Shown: positions 24,801 to 34,933, counted from the first letter of the stretch. The stretch: DNA of 64,000 nucleotides from DASVNK01 sp036383895 (GCA_036383895.1 DASVNK010000024.1:22549-86548), one strand, 5' to 3'. The notes: generated by a model not told the origin, from the sequence alone. Made by a program: numbers and translations.

Positions 24801-25213
24801 CGGTAGCCCTGGTCGACCGCAGACATGCGACGACCGGCGAAGGGACGATCGAGAGGATCGCGCGGGCCTTTGCCTTCGAGGGCGACGATGAATTTTTTGG
24901 CGTCATTGCTGAAACGGCCGAGAGCGGCGTCGGCGAATTGGCCATCGACTTCGACGTGGGTTTCGCGAGAGAGGGTGAAGCTTTCGGTGGGGCCGGCAGG
25001 GCGAGTGTAGCCGAGGAGATTACAGAAGAAATCGGTGAGGAAGTCGGGGAGGAGGTCGGTTTCCTTGAAATTGTCGGCGCGGCCGGAAGTGATGAGGTCG
25101 GCCCAGTGATTTAGTTTGGCTTGATGGGCGTGGAGATGTTCGGGGAGAATGAAGGAGCGGAGATGTTGGCGGATGACTTCCGGATGGAAAAGTGGCTTGG
25201 ATTCAACTGCCAT
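21851..25213 (-). CDS. Type IIG restriction-modification enzyme (single-chain nuclease-methyltransferase)
   Basis: A 1120-residue protein. The N-terminal domain has a PD-(D/E)xK nuclease pattern: FADAALGRF and then VALEGKGPRDP near residue 112. A helical region connects to a gamma-class N6-adenine methyltransferase with motif I LDPACGSGAFLIEA near residue 490, LYGVDLNPEAIQICQLSLW, and the catalytic motif VVIGNPPYVRQEF near residue 610. The C-terminal third (about residues 750-1050) resembles a TaqI-like target recognition domain, with FVRYFRGQDIERW and KDEALTPAAFLIEEIPIAEP. Such Eco57I-class enzymes cut beside their site and methylate one strand. No separate specificity subunit or helicase gene is adjacent. 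A BREX PglX-like role is less likely because PglX lacks the N-terminal nuclease. The recognition site is unknown. Confidence 0.9.
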   Translation of the reverse strand: MAVESKPLFHPEVIRQHLRSFILPEHLHAHQAKLNHWADLITSGRADNFKETDLLPDFLTDFFCNLLGYTRPAGPTESFTLSRETHVEVDGQFADAALGRFSNDAKKFIVALEGKGPRDPLDRPFAGRRMSAVDQGYRYAINLPCDWIIVTSMRETRLYHKGSNQHSFERFETVRLAKEPSLLKRFIFLLGAERVVPATGDSHLYQLLKASESVGRELTDKFYSLYADIREKALVRLCQENSAIPPQEILRCTQKLLDRVLFCAFSEDRGLLPPDTLRNAFSHRDPYNPKPIWHNFRGLFRSIDQGNAGLNIPAYNGGLFAADPVLDSLNVPDEVCTHFKDLSDYDYRPSQDLETEDEHAEVRSLIDVDILGHIFEQSITDLERLRHSLASGAPIAEQEAKARRKKEGAFYTPAFITRYIVEQALGGVLQVRFETLRQKHEAAATGTSRKPLADPNAYDLSALNAPQRKTLTRFWEAWQEELMKLRILDPACGSGAFLIEAFDQLYAVYETSNQRLEELRGQRTLFDLDRQILQHNLYGVDLNPEAIQICQLSLWIKTAARGKILTSLDHSIREGNSVINDPAVHPKAFHWQSAFPEVFAQGGFDVVIGNPPYVRQEFLTPYKPWLEQHYETFHGKADLYVYFYELGTRLLKPGGLLSFIVTNKWMKASYGEPLRRFFGEKAWIKSVVDFGHAKQIFEEADVFPSIIVVEKPTTAPKPTTARLCTIPREQLRIDDLSVQIEKQGVELKLAQLSGSAWQLEASSVTGLFEQLRDRGVPLRNFLRAEPIYGLKTGCNAAFFVSSSERQRLIAADPKCESLFVRYFRGQDIERWNARWDEEWLIALRSSNEKEWPWSKLKDGENVFATAYPSVYRHMEGHKEALLGRKNNVRFWWELSAFASWPLFEKPKLVYQEIQFHPAYALEDEGIISNNKTFILPTGDKYLLAVLNSPLMWWFNWRHLPHMKDEALTPAAFLIEEIPIAEPAPTIREATEKTVSRLIEITASQQQAHRTLLDWLRVEYAIEKPSNKLQDVTALDSDAFVAEVKRIRGKKLPLTAAGLHALREEYQRTIEPARALAAETLNLETTLSDLVNKAYGLSPDEIDLMWKTAPPRMPIPPPPHL

Positions 25214-25531
25214 TTGCGGGGCGTATTAAAGGCATTGATCGAGGTTCGGTGCAAGAATTTGCGCGATTGGCGATGGGGATTAGGCAGCGCGAATTTTTGT
25301 CGACGAGGATTTTTGTGGGGGTGTTAAGGGAGTTGGAGGGTGATGGTCTCTCAATCTCTAAGTGGCGAAATCTTCAATGTTGAGGGGAAGATTCGCTGCT
25401 CGGAGACGGTTTACCGGAACGCAAAAGGACTACGGTGCGTGCGAGATAGTCGCCGAGGTGACGACGCTCAGCATTGCGCGCGGCAACGATGATGGTCGCG
25501 AAAAAGAAAATCCAGAAATGCCTACGAACGT
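25214..25531. other. Intergenic region, nothing recognised
   Basis: A 318-bp gap between the type IIG start and the RDD gene stop, both on the minus strand. It should hold the type IIG promoter, reading leftward, but no convincing -35/-10 pair was seen. No repeat or hairpin of note was found; the AATGTTGAGG stretch at about 25376 is not repeated elsewhere. Confidence 0.5.
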
Positions 25532-25927
25532 CTATAGAAACGCTGAATGATCCTGGAGATATTTTTTGCGATCGACTTCGAGCAACGCACGATGGAGCCG
25601 GTATGGGAGGGCAATAGCGATGATCGGAAGGTTTCGCAGCACTGAAGCCCAGGCGGAACATTCACGACCCGTATCGTAATCGCGGACTTCGAGCTTGAGT
25701 GCCCACTTGCCCAGCGACCCGCCAGAATCGGAGAAAGCAAGCCACGCATAGCCGATCAGCAGCCCAGCCACATACGAGCCTGTAAATCCGGAAAAACCGA
25801 CAACGGTCACGGCGAGTGCCACGAAATCGATCATTTTGGCAGATATACGGCGCAGCAGACTGGGAATCTGTTCGTCAGGGAGACTGACTTGGACATTGAT
25901 TTGCTCGGTGGGATCGGTAGCGCGCAT
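25532..25927 (-). CDS. RDD family membrane protein
   Basis: About 131 residues from an ATG at 25927 (MRATDPTEQINVQVSLPDEQ). Hydrophobic segments run over FVALAVTVVGFSGF and SYVAGLLIGYAWLAFSDSG. The family marks are the Arg and two Asp: LLRRISAKMIDF near residue 30 and a later GKWALKLEVRDYDTGREC. RDD proteins have two or three transmembrane helices; some are proposed to act in ion exchange or stress, but most are uncharacterised. An open frame continues upstream to 26089, but this part contains repeat-like sequence and is unlikely to be translated. Upstream lies the REP region at 26045-26145. Confidence 0.75.
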   Translation of the reverse strand: MRATDPTEQINVQVSLPDEQIPSLLRRISAKMIDFVALAVTVVGFSGFTGSYVAGLLIGYAWLAFSDSGGSLGKWALKLEVRDYDTGRECSAWASVLRNLPIIAIALPYRLHRALLEVDRKKYLQDHSAFL

Positions 25928-26044
25928 TGAGTGACCTGTCTCTCGATTTAAAGGATTACTAAAAGAATGATCAATTCTTATCAAGGAAAGGTCGACGGAG
26001 TTACAGCGGCTGAAAAATAGAATCGGCGTTGGCAAAGCTCCGGA

Positions 26045-26145
26045 AGGTTCGGCCGTCCCTTCGGGACTAGACGCGTGATTTATCGACATCCCGGCGCTGA
26101 AGCGGCCGGGCTATTGTCGGATGTCCCTTCGGGACTAGACGAGCG
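26045..26145. repeat. REP-like paired palindrome element
   Basis: GTCCCTTCGGGACTAGACG occurs twice, at about 26057-26075 and 26123-26141, each with a GTCCC/GGGAC hairpin. The two flank an inverted GC-rich core around CCCGGCGCTGAAGCGGCCGGG. This is the architecture of bacterial interspersed mosaic elements. It sits between the RDD gene and the RsmI gene. Confidence 0.7.
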
Positions 26146-26255
26146 AAGCCAATAAGCGAAAGGCGGTGGAGAAAATGGGCGATGCGAAGAATGGGAGGGA
26201 TGGGAGGAATGCGAATTATGGGACCTGCAGGAGCGAGCAGGGGAGGGGAAGAATA

Positions 26256-26304
26256 GGCAATGGGCAATGGGCAATGGGCAATGGGCAATGGGCAATGGGC
26301 AATT
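26256..26304. repeat. Heptanucleotide tandem repeat, 7 units
   Basis: Seven units of GGCAATG, the last with T instead of the final G. The TAA stop of the RsmI-NUDIX gene (26303-26305) overlaps the last unit. The unit length is not a multiple of three, so changes in unit number could not keep an upstream frame but would leave this coding region unaffected. The number of units is likely to vary between strains. Confidence 0.85.
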
Positions 26305-27565
26305 AGGGTTGGGCGGCGAGGATTTTGTCGAGGAGGATTTTGGTGGGGGTGTTGAGGGGGAGTTGGAGGGCGTCTTGGATGGAGAGCCAGCGGTAGTGTT
26401 CGGCTTCGTGGTTGAGGGTGACTTCGGTTTGCTCTGTGCGGCAGGTGTAGTTGAGGAGGACGAAGTGGGCGGGGCGGTAGAACTCGGGGGAGTGGATGCA
26501 GTCCTGGGCGAGGATGAATTGGATGTGGGTGATGTCGAGGTTGGTTTCTTCTTTGATTTCGCGGCGGAGGGCGTCTTCGGAGGTTTCGCCGAGTTTGGGT
26601 TTGCCGCCGGGGATGCCCCAGAGGTTCGACCATTTGTGGGTTTGGATCATGAGGACTTTGTCGTGGGGGCCGAAGATGAGTGCGCCGACGGTGGTGATGG
26701 GGTGGGGATTTAAGTTTTGAGTGCTGAGTTTTGAGTGCTGAGTTTCGGGAAGAGGACTCCTTACGTCGTCCCCTGCAAGGTCGTTTGCGGGTTCGTCGGT
26801 GTTGGGGTTTGGTGTAGTGTCGTTGGGTTCGGGTTCGGTGGATGTGTCCGAGGACTCCTCACGTCGTCCCCTACAAGCTTCGATGAGGACGACGAATTCG
26901 CCTTTGGGGGTGCGGTTTTTGAAGTGGGCGGCGAGTTCGGCTGCGGTGCCGCGGAGGTATTGTTCGAATTTTTTGGTGAGTTCGCGGGCGAGGACGATTT
27001 GGCGATCGGGAAAGATGTCGGCGAGTTCGGTGAGGAGTTTCTCGATGCGATAGGGGGATTCGTAGAGGGCGATGGTGGCGTCGAGGTTTTTGAGTGATTC
27101 GAGACGGCGGCGGCGCGCGGCGGATTTTTGGGGGAGGAAACCGATGAAGTGGATTTCGTCGGTGGAGAGGCCGGAGGCGGTGAGGGCGGAGACGAAGGCG
27201 CAGGGGCCGGGGATGGATTCGACTTTGAGGCCGGCTTGGAGGGCGGCGCGGACGACGCGCTGGCCGGGATCGCTGATGCCGGGTGTGCCGGCGTCGGTGA
27301 CGAGGGCGACTTTTTCGCCGCGGGCGAGGCGCTGGATGATCTCTTCGCTGCGCTTGGCTTCGTTGAATTTGAAGTAGCTGAGGAGCGGTTTTTTGATTTC
27401 GTAGGATTGGAGAAGATTCGCGGTGTGGCGGGTATCTTCGGCGGCGATGATGTCGCATTCGCGGAGGACGCGGAGGGCGCGGAGGGTGATGTCCTCGCGG
27501 TTGCCGATGGGAGTGGCGACGAGGTAAAGCGTTCCGGGGACGAGCGGCGGTAACTCCTTGGTCAC
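26303..27565 (-). CDS. rsmI: RsmI (16S rRNA 2'-O-methyltransferase) fused to a NUDIX hydrolase
   Basis: A 420-residue protein from a GTG at 27565. Residues about 8-230 are RsmI: GTLYLVATPIGNREDITLRA, ALVTDAGTPGISDPG, SIPGPCAFVSALTASGL and LARELTKKFEQYLRGTAAEL. RsmI methylates the ribose of C1402 of 16S rRNA. Residues about 295-420 are a NUDIX domain with the box GKPKLGETSEDALRREIKEE followed by TNLD; the glycine after EE is replaced by Asn. The linker of about 65 residues is rich in Thr, Pro, Asp and Asn (TEPEPNDTTPNPNTDEP) and its DNA carries duplicated segments: CACGTCGTCCCCTACAAG at 26857-26876 matches 26763-26781 with two changes. The NUDIX substrate is unknown. The fusion may be recent. 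Confidence 0.92.
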   Translation of the reverse strand: MTKELPPLVPGTLYLVATPIGNREDITLRALRVLRECDIIAAEDTRHTANLLQSYEIKKPLLSYFKFNEAKRSEEIIQRLARGEKVALVTDAGTPGISDPGQRVVRAALQAGLKVESIPGPCAFVSALTASGLSTDEIHFIGFLPQKSAARRRRLESLKNLDATIALYESPYRIEKLLTELADIFPDRQIVLARELTKKFEQYLRGTAAELAAHFKNRTPKGEFVVLIEACRGRREESSDTSTEPEPNDTTPNPNTDEPANDLAGDDVRSPLPETQHSKLSTQNLNPHPITTVGALIFGPHDKVLMIQTHKWSNLWGIPGGKPKLGETSEDALRREIKEETNLDITHIQFILAQDCIHSPEFYRPAHFVLLNYTCRTEQTEVTLNHEAEHYRWLSIQDALQLPLNTPTKILLDKILAAQP

Positions 27566-27754
27566 GGAGAGAAGAAAGCGGATTGCGCGCGGAGTGGAAA
27601 GAGGGAAACCACGAATTCACACGAATAAACATGAATGAGGAAGGAAGATGCCGGTTGCGCTAGACGGTTGGAGAACGCGTACGTATTCTTTGGCGCGAGC
27701 CAGCGGGAGGAGCGGGTTAGGCGTTCATTTTGGTTGGATTGAGGAGATCGTCAG

Positions 27755-29530
<1,776 letters not shown>

Positions 29531-29575
29531 ACACGAATTTAGGCGGGCGACTGCCGAATTCAATTTTGCTTAATT

Positions 29576-31954
29576 TTAAGATTCTGATTCGACGGGTTCG
29601 GGAGCGGCGGAAGATTCGGTGAGGTCGTTGCGCCAGCGTTGGATGTGGTGGTGGGTGCCGAGGACGAGGAGGCGGTCGCCCGGTTGGAGGCGTTCGGAAA
29701 ACGAGGGGATGAGGGTGCGTTGGCCGGCGCGTTCGATGCCGCAGATTTGGATGCTGTAGCGGGTGGCGAGGTTGAGTTCGGCGAGGGTGGGCACGCCGGG
29801 GAGCTGTGGGATGGTGACGGTTTCCATCGCGATTTGTTCGAAGTCGCCATTCAGCGCGCCGGGCGGTGTGCCGGAATTGTTCGTGCCCCGAAGGAGTTGC
29901 TCGGCGTCGATGAGTTGTTCGGGGCCGCCGAGGAGGAGAATTTTGTCGCCTGCGTAAAGTTTTTCGCTGCCTTCGGGGTTGCAAATGAGGAGGCCCTGGC
30001 GATCGATGGCCATGATGGAGACGCCGAATTCGCGGCGGAGGTTGAGGGCGGCGATGGAACGGCCGGCGTGTTCGGTGCGGAAGGGAAGAGTGATTTCGTC
30101 GATCTGGAGGTTCCATTCCTGGGGTTGCTCGAGGACGGAAGCGGGGAGGCCGGAATTTGAGCCGAGAGTGGAGGCGGCTTTCATGCGCTCGCGGAAATCG
30201 AATTCGAGTTTGCTGTGGAGTTTGATGAGGCGGCGCCAGAGGAACGGCGCGAAGAATAGGACGAGGGCGGCGATGATGCAGAGGGCCCAGAAGGTCCAGA
30301 GGCCGAACGGGACGAGGAGGAGGAGCCAGGCGAGAAAGATAATTCCACTGACCGCTTTGAAGGCGGTCTGGAGGAGCGGTTGGAGCGAAGGGCGAGTGGA
30401 ATTTCGCGCGACTCCTTCGGACATGATCATGGAGAGGGCTTCCATGTTCCGCCAGATGGCGATGAGGGGGCCGAGAAGGATGGCAACGTAGGTTGGCCAG
30501 AAGACGAAGTGGAGGATGGGGCCGAGGACGGAATGATCGGCGAGGAAATTGCGGACGAGGTTGAAAAGCGGGCGCGAGAAAATGATGAGCGCGGAGACGA
30601 AGAAGAGGTGGACGGCGAGATGAATGATGCGCTTGCTGGCGAGCTTCCAGAGAAGGCTGGCGTTGCTACGGACGTGAAAACCGGCTAGCCAGCGCTGGTA
30701 GAATTGGATTGTTTCGCGAAGGACGCGCGGCTCCCGAATTTCAATCCAATTGCAGATCGATTCGGAACGTCGCGTGAGGAGCGGTCCAATGACCGCAGTG
30801 GCAAGCGAGACGCCGATGGCGAGGGCGTAAAAGGTCTCGGGAAGGATGTTGGAGGATTTGCCCACTTGAATCATGACGAAGGCGAATTCACCGACGGGAA
30901 TGAGGGCGAGACCCGCTTTGAGGCTGTTGCGGCTGGAATGGCCGATCGCGACGAGGCCGAAAGCGCAGGCGAGCGGGCGCGCGACGAGGGTCAGCAGCGT
31001 GACGATGGCGACAAGCCACCAGACCTGGAGGAGAAGGCGGACGTCGAACATCATTCCGACGGCAACGAAGAAAATTGCGCCGAAAATATTTTGAAGGGCC
31101 GCGAAGGATTTTTCGATTTCGTCTTTGTGACGGGTGCCCGCAATAACCGCGCCGAGGAGGAAGGCGCCGAGCGCGGTTGAGTATCCTGCGCGAACAGCGG
31201 CGAAGGCGCCGAAGAGAACGAGGGCGGTGACGGTGAGGGTTTTGAGTTCGCCGGCGGAATCTTTGGAGAGCCAGTTGAGAATGCGCGGGAGGGCGAGCAT
31301 GGAGATGACGAGCAGGAAAACGACGAAGGCACCGAGCGCGCCAAGCGTTCCCCAGAAGGACGGGCCCTCTGTGTTAGCCGCTGCGGCTCCGCCGACTTTC
31401 AGCATGGAGAGGAAAAGGGTAAGCATGACAACGGCGACGATGTCTTCGAGGACGGTCACGCCGAGGGCGAGTTGACCGGCGCGTTGATGGGTGACGTTCA
31501 GTTCATCGAGGATTTTTACGATGATGGCGGAACTGGAAATCATGAGGGTGCCGGCGAGGAAGAAGGTTTGGAAACTGTTCCAACCCATCGCGACGCCGAA
31601 GAGGCGGCAGAGATTGAAGAGGAAGATTGAACTGATGATTACGGCGAAGAAAATCGAAACGCCCATGCGTTGGAGGCGGGCGAAGCTGAGGCCGAGACCG
31701 ATGCCGAACATGAGGAAGACCAAGCCGATCTGCGCGAGCGTTTGGATGTGGTCGAGGTCTGAAACGAGTTGAACGATAGGCGAGAATGGGCCGATCGCGA
31801 CGCCGGCGAGCAGATAGCCAACAACGGAGGAAAAGCCGGCGCGTTGCAATATCCAGGCGAATATTGCAGCAGCAAGCAGAGCCGTGGCTAGGTCACGGAG
31901 GAAAATGATTTCCTGCACTGCGCGAGTGTTTCGGAGCGCGGCAAAGTGCGGCAA
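29576..31954 (-). CDS. CPA2-family (KefB-like) cation/proton antiporter with two C-terminal TrkA-C domains
   Basis: A 792-residue protein. The first 400 residues are an antiporter of the KefB/CPA2 group: GYLLAGVAIGPF, LGLSFARLQRMGVSIFF, GTLMISSSAIIVKILDE, GVTVLEDIVAVVML. Here LEDIVAV carries the ion-binding Asp. A second membrane region (about 440-620) of several helices follows, unlike KefB, which has an RCK-N domain there. Then come two TrkA-C domains (about 650-715 and 725-785), ending LQPGDRLLVLGTHHHIQRW. The doubled regulatory domain and extra membrane block suggest a larger gating apparatus. Ligand is unknown. A GTG at 31918 (giving QEIIFLRDLAT after the start) is an alternative start. 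Confidence 0.9.
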   Translation of the reverse strand: MPHFAALRNTRAVQEIIFLRDLATALLAAAIFAWILQRAGFSSVVGYLLAGVAIGPFSPIVQLVSDLDHIQTLAQIGLVFLMFGIGLGLSFARLQRMGVSIFFAVIISSIFLFNLCRLFGVAMGWNSFQTFFLAGTLMISSSAIIVKILDELNVTHQRAGQLALGVTVLEDIVAVVMLTLFLSMLKVGGAAAANTEGPSFWGTLGALGAFVVFLLVISMLALPRILNWLSKDSAGELKTLTVTALVLFGAFAAVRAGYSTALGAFLLGAVIAGTRHKDEIEKSFAALQNIFGAIFFVAVGMMFDVRLLLQVWWLVAIVTLLTLVARPLACAFGLVAIGHSSRNSLKAGLALIPVGEFAFVMIQVGKSSNILPETFYALAIGVSLATAVIGPLLTRRSESICNWIEIREPRVLRETIQFYQRWLAGFHVRSNASLLWKLASKRIIHLAVHLFFVSALIIFSRPLFNLVRNFLADHSVLGPILHFVFWPTYVAILLGPLIAIWRNMEALSMIMSEGVARNSTRPSLQPLLQTAFKAVSGIIFLAWLLLLVPFGLWTFWALCIIAALVLFFAPFLWRRLIKLHSKLEFDFRERMKAASTLGSNSGLPASVLEQPQEWNLQIDEITLPFRTEHAGRSIAALNLRREFGVSIMAIDRQGLLICNPEGSEKLYAGDKILLLGGPEQLIDAEQLLRGTNNSGTPPGALNGDFEQIAMETVTIPQLPGVPTLAELNLATRYSIQICGIERAGQRTLIPSFSERLQPGDRLLVLGTHHHIQRWRNDLTESSAAPEPVESES

Positions 31955-32003
31955 GTATAAAACCTGCGGGAGATTGGAATCCTCGCGTTCGCGAGGGAGA
32001 ACG

Positions 32004-32495
32004 CTACTTATTTTTACCGTTCGCCATTTTCTTGCGAAGGGCTTGCTCGACGTGGGCGGGGACGAAGGAGCTGATGTCGCCGCCGAGACGGGCGACTTCT
32101 TTAATCATGCGCGAACTGATGAAGGTGTAGGATTCCTTGGGCATCATGAAGATGGTTTCGACCTTTTCGTTGAGTTTGCGGTTCATGAGCGCGAGCTGGA
32201 ATTCGAATTCGAAGTCGGAGACGGCGCGAAGGCCGCGGATGACAGCTTCGCCTTTTTTGGATTGGACGTAATCGACGAGCAGGCCGGTGAAGGTGTCGAC
32301 TTCGACGTTGGGAAGATGTTCGACGGCGCGGGCGGTGAGGTCCTTGCGTTGCGCCATGGTGAAGAGGGGAGTTTTGCTTTCGTTGATGGCGACTGCGACG
32401 ACGACGCGATCGAAGAGGCGTGCGGCGCGCTGGATCACATCGAGGTGACCATTGGTGATTGGATCGAAACTTCCCGGGTATACCGCGGTCCGCAT
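32004..32495 (-). CDS. coaD: Phosphopantetheine adenylyltransferase
   Basis: A 163-residue protein starting MRTAVYPGSFDPITNGHLDV, the canonical CoaD N-terminus with the nucleotidyl-transfer (T/H)xGH motif as TNGH. The other marks are AVAINESKTPLFTMAQRKDL, VVIRGLRAVSDFEFEFQLA-type GLRAVSDFE, and YTFISSRMIKEVA. The enzyme makes dephospho-CoA from 4'-phosphopantetheine and ATP, the fourth step of coenzyme A synthesis. The length is normal. The open frame extends upstream to 32636, but the ATG at 32495 gives the standard N-terminus. It is divergent from the ankyrin gene; about 210 bp separate them. No operon partner is seen. Confidence 0.95.
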   Translation of the reverse strand: MRTAVYPGSFDPITNGHLDVIQRAARLFDRVVVAVAINESKTPLFTMAQRKDLTARAVEHLPNVEVDTFTGLLVDYVQSKKGEAVIRGLRAVSDFEFEFQLALMNRKLNEKVETIFMMPKESYTFISSRMIKEVARLGGDISSFVPAHVEQALRKKMANGKNK

Positions 32496-32705
32496 GGGCC
32501 GGACGGTAGCAAATGCGCGGAGGAAGGAAAAGGATTTGGGAGGGCGATGAGGCGCGATTTTGATTTGAGTCAAAACGCGAACCGCGAGACACCGGTCCAA
32601 CCAACTGGTTTCGCTTTGATTCCCCATTAGTGCCATTCCTGCGGATTAGTTGATGAGCTAAAGATGTTCGCGATGCGGGGGGATTCCCGCTTCTTTCGAA
32701 ATAAA

Positions 32706-34727
32706 ATGAAACCAAGATTTCACGTAGTGGTGGTGTGTGTGGGTCTCGTGCTGGGCTCCGTATTTTCTATGGCGGCGCCAAATCTTAGCTCGCTGGAAAT
32801 CTATAAGGTGGTTCGAAGCGGCTCGGTAGCGGAAGTCGGTAGGTTAATCGAGGAAGGGGTGCCGGTAAATTACCGGGATGCGGCTGGGAATTCGCTTTTG
32901 ATGCAGGCAGTGGTTTATGGGGATACGACGCTGGCGAGTTTTTTGATCCAACGCGGGGCCGATGTGAACACGACGAACAATTTTGGGGCGACGGCGTTGA
33001 TGCGCGCGGCGGGGGATCACGAGAAGATTGCGTTGCTGGTGAAGCATGGCGCGAAGGTGAATGCGCGGTCGGGGTTGATGAATTCGGCGTTGCACACCGC
33101 GGCGCGGGAGCATCGATCGGCGCGATCGGTGGAGTTGTTGTTGAAGGCGGGCGCGGAGGTGAATGCGACGAATGTTTTTGGGGCGACGCCTTTAATGTGC
33201 GCGGCGGCGAGCGGCGATTTGGAGACGGTCCGATTGCTGGTGAAGCATGGAGCGGATGTGAACGCGCACTCGCGCGGCAGTGAGGCGAATGTGATCTGGG
33301 GTGGGGGACGTTCGGCGCTGATGTGGGCAGCGTTCCGCGGGGACAAAGCGATGGCAAAGTTTTTGATCGAAGCGGGCGCGAACGTGAATGAGCCGGAGGG
33401 GTTCGGCACGGCGTTGAGCCAGGCGGCGTGGAATGATCACGCGAAGATGGCGGAGTTTTTGTTGAAGCGCGCGGCGCAGGTGAACCAGAAGGACGTGATG
33501 GCTGAGTTCACGCCGTTGCATTGGGCGGCGGGTTCGGAGAATGGCGATGCGGCCCTGGTGAAGTTGTTGTTGAGGCACGGGGCGGACGCGAACGCGGAGG
33601 GTGGAGCGCCGGTGGATGCGTTCATGGGGATTCCGCAGACGCCGTTGCTGATTGCGAAAAAGCGAAACGAGACGGCGATTGCGCAGGAGTTGAGGGCGGC
33701 GGGAGCGACGGAGAAAGCGGTGAAAACGCGCGCTGAAGTTTCGATGAAGGCGGTGGAGGTGAACCAGGGAAGTTTGCGAGCGGCGCTGGTATCGGCGTTG
33801 CCGAAATTGGAGGAGACGGCGGTATTTTCAAAGGGCGCGTATTTGCAGCACAGCAGCAAGCAGGATTGCGTTTCGTGTCATCAACAATACATGCCACTGG
33901 CGAGTTTCGGATTTGCGAAGGTGGCTGGAGCGCGCGCGGATGCGAAGGTGGAAGCGCAGGTGGTGGAATTCGTGCGCAAGGACAACACCAATCTTTACGA
34001 GATGACCGCGCAGGCGACGTTTCATCCGGAGCCGGGACATGGTTATGGTTACGCGCTGTTTTCGATGGAGGCGCAGGACCAGGAGCCGTCCCCGGAACTG
34101 GATGCGATGGTGCATCACTTGCTAGTAATTCAGGACAAGGATGGACAGTGGCATAACAACTTGCCGCGTCCGCCGCTGCAAACGAGCGATTTTGGGCCGA
34201 CGGCGCTGGCGATTCGCGCGTTGAAGAAATATGGATTTCCTGGGCGCGAGGCAGAAATCGGCGATCGGATCGCGCGCGCGAAAAAGTGGCTGTCACGCGC
34301 GACGCCGCGGAATACCGAAGAGCGGGCTTATCAATTGGCGGGGTTGGCGTGGGCGGGCGAATCGCAGAAGAAATTGCACGCGCTGGCGAAAGAACTGTTG
34401 AAGGAGCAGCGGTCGAATGGCGGTTGGGCGCAGTTGGCGAGCCTGGAACCGGATGCATATGCGACGGGGTTGACGTTGTTCGCGCTGGCGCAAGCTCGCG
34501 AGAAGAACACGACGGAGTTTCAGCGCGGACTGGCTTTTCTCCTTAGCACGCAGGCGAAGGATGGAACGTGGCATGTGCGGGCGCGGGCGTATCCGTTCCA
34601 GCCGACAATGCGGAGTGGGTATCCGTACAGTCGCGATGGTTGGATCTCGGCGACGGGCGCGAGTTGGGCCGTGATGGCGATTGCGAGCGCGTTGGAGGAA
34701 ACGAAATTGCAGATGAGCGCGCGATAG
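32706..34727 (+). CDS. Secreted ankyrin-repeat protein with CxxCH motif and terpenoid-cyclase-like domain
   Basis: About 673 residues from an ATG at 32706, which begins a signal peptide (MKPRFHVVVVCVGLVLGSVF, then SMAAP). Residues about 30-345 form eight or more ankyrin repeats, for example GNSLLMQAVVYGDTTLASFL, FGATALMRAAG and TPLHWAAGSENGDAALVKLL. One haem-binding type motif, CVSCH, is at about residues 388-392 in QDCVSCHQQYMPLASF. The C-terminal 270 residues have repeated alpha-alpha units (QDKDGQWHNN, EQRSNGGWAQ, TQAKDGTWHVRA) like the squalene-cyclase/prenyltransferase-type barrel, but without the catalytic DxDD. Protein binding in the periplasm, with electron transfer if the haem is attached, is plausible. 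Such chimeras occur in Verrucomicrobia and Planctomycetes. Confidence 0.82.
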   Translation: MKPRFHVVVVCVGLVLGSVFSMAAPNLSSLEIYKVVRSGSVAEVGRLIEEGVPVNYRDAAGNSLLMQAVVYGDTTLASFLIQRGADVNTTNNFGATALMRAAGDHEKIALLVKHGAKVNARSGLMNSALHTAAREHRSARSVELLLKAGAEVNATNVFGATPLMCAAASGDLETVRLLVKHGADVNAHSRGSEANVIWGGGRSALMWAAFRGDKAMAKFLIEAGANVNEPEGFGTALSQAAWNDHAKMAEFLLKRAAQVNQKDVMAEFTPLHWAAGSENGDAALVKLLLRHGADANAEGGAPVDAFMGIPQTPLLIAKKRNETAIAQELRAAGATEKAVKTRAEVSMKAVEVNQGSLRAALVSALPKLEETAVFSKGAYLQHSSKQDCVSCHQQYMPLASFGFAKVAGARADAKVEAQVVEFVRKDNTNLYEMTAQATFHPEPGHGYGYALFSMEAQDQEPSPELDAMVHHLLVIQDKDGQWHNNLPRPPLQTSDFGPTALAIRALKKYGFPGREAEIGDRIARAKKWLSRATPRNTEERAYQLAGLAWAGESQKKLHALAKELLKEQRSNGGWAQLASLEPDAYATGLTLFALAQAREKNTTEFQRGLAFLLSTQAKDGTWHVRARAYPFQPTMRSGYPYSRDGWISATGASWAVMAIASALEETKLQMSAR

Positions 34728-34917
34728 ATTCGGATCCTAATTTGTTTGGGTTGACTGCTGGTTCAGTGATGGGCCGGCAGTTTTTTTGTAAGGCAGAATT
34801 ACACATTTGAAGTGGAGATGTTCGGAAGGTGGGGAGCGGAAATTAACCTAAGGATGGAAAACTCGTGAAATTAATTGCTTACGCAGGCGGAATTTAGGAG
34901 GGCTGAACTCGCGCCGG

Positions 34918-34933
34918 TGGCATAGCGGTTGCT
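34918..34933 (+). promoter_or_regulatory. Sigma-54 type (-24/-12) promoter
   Basis: TGGCATAGCGGTTGCT matches the consensus TGGCACG-N4-TTGCW with exact spacing; the GG and GC doublets are conserved. The expected start is near 34945, about 20 bp before the ATG at 34968. Sigma-54 promoters with a dedicated activator are known to drive PEP-CTERM type genes in other bacteria, so a similar scheme for this VPDSG-CTERM gene is likely. An activator site was not found. Confidence 0.65.
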
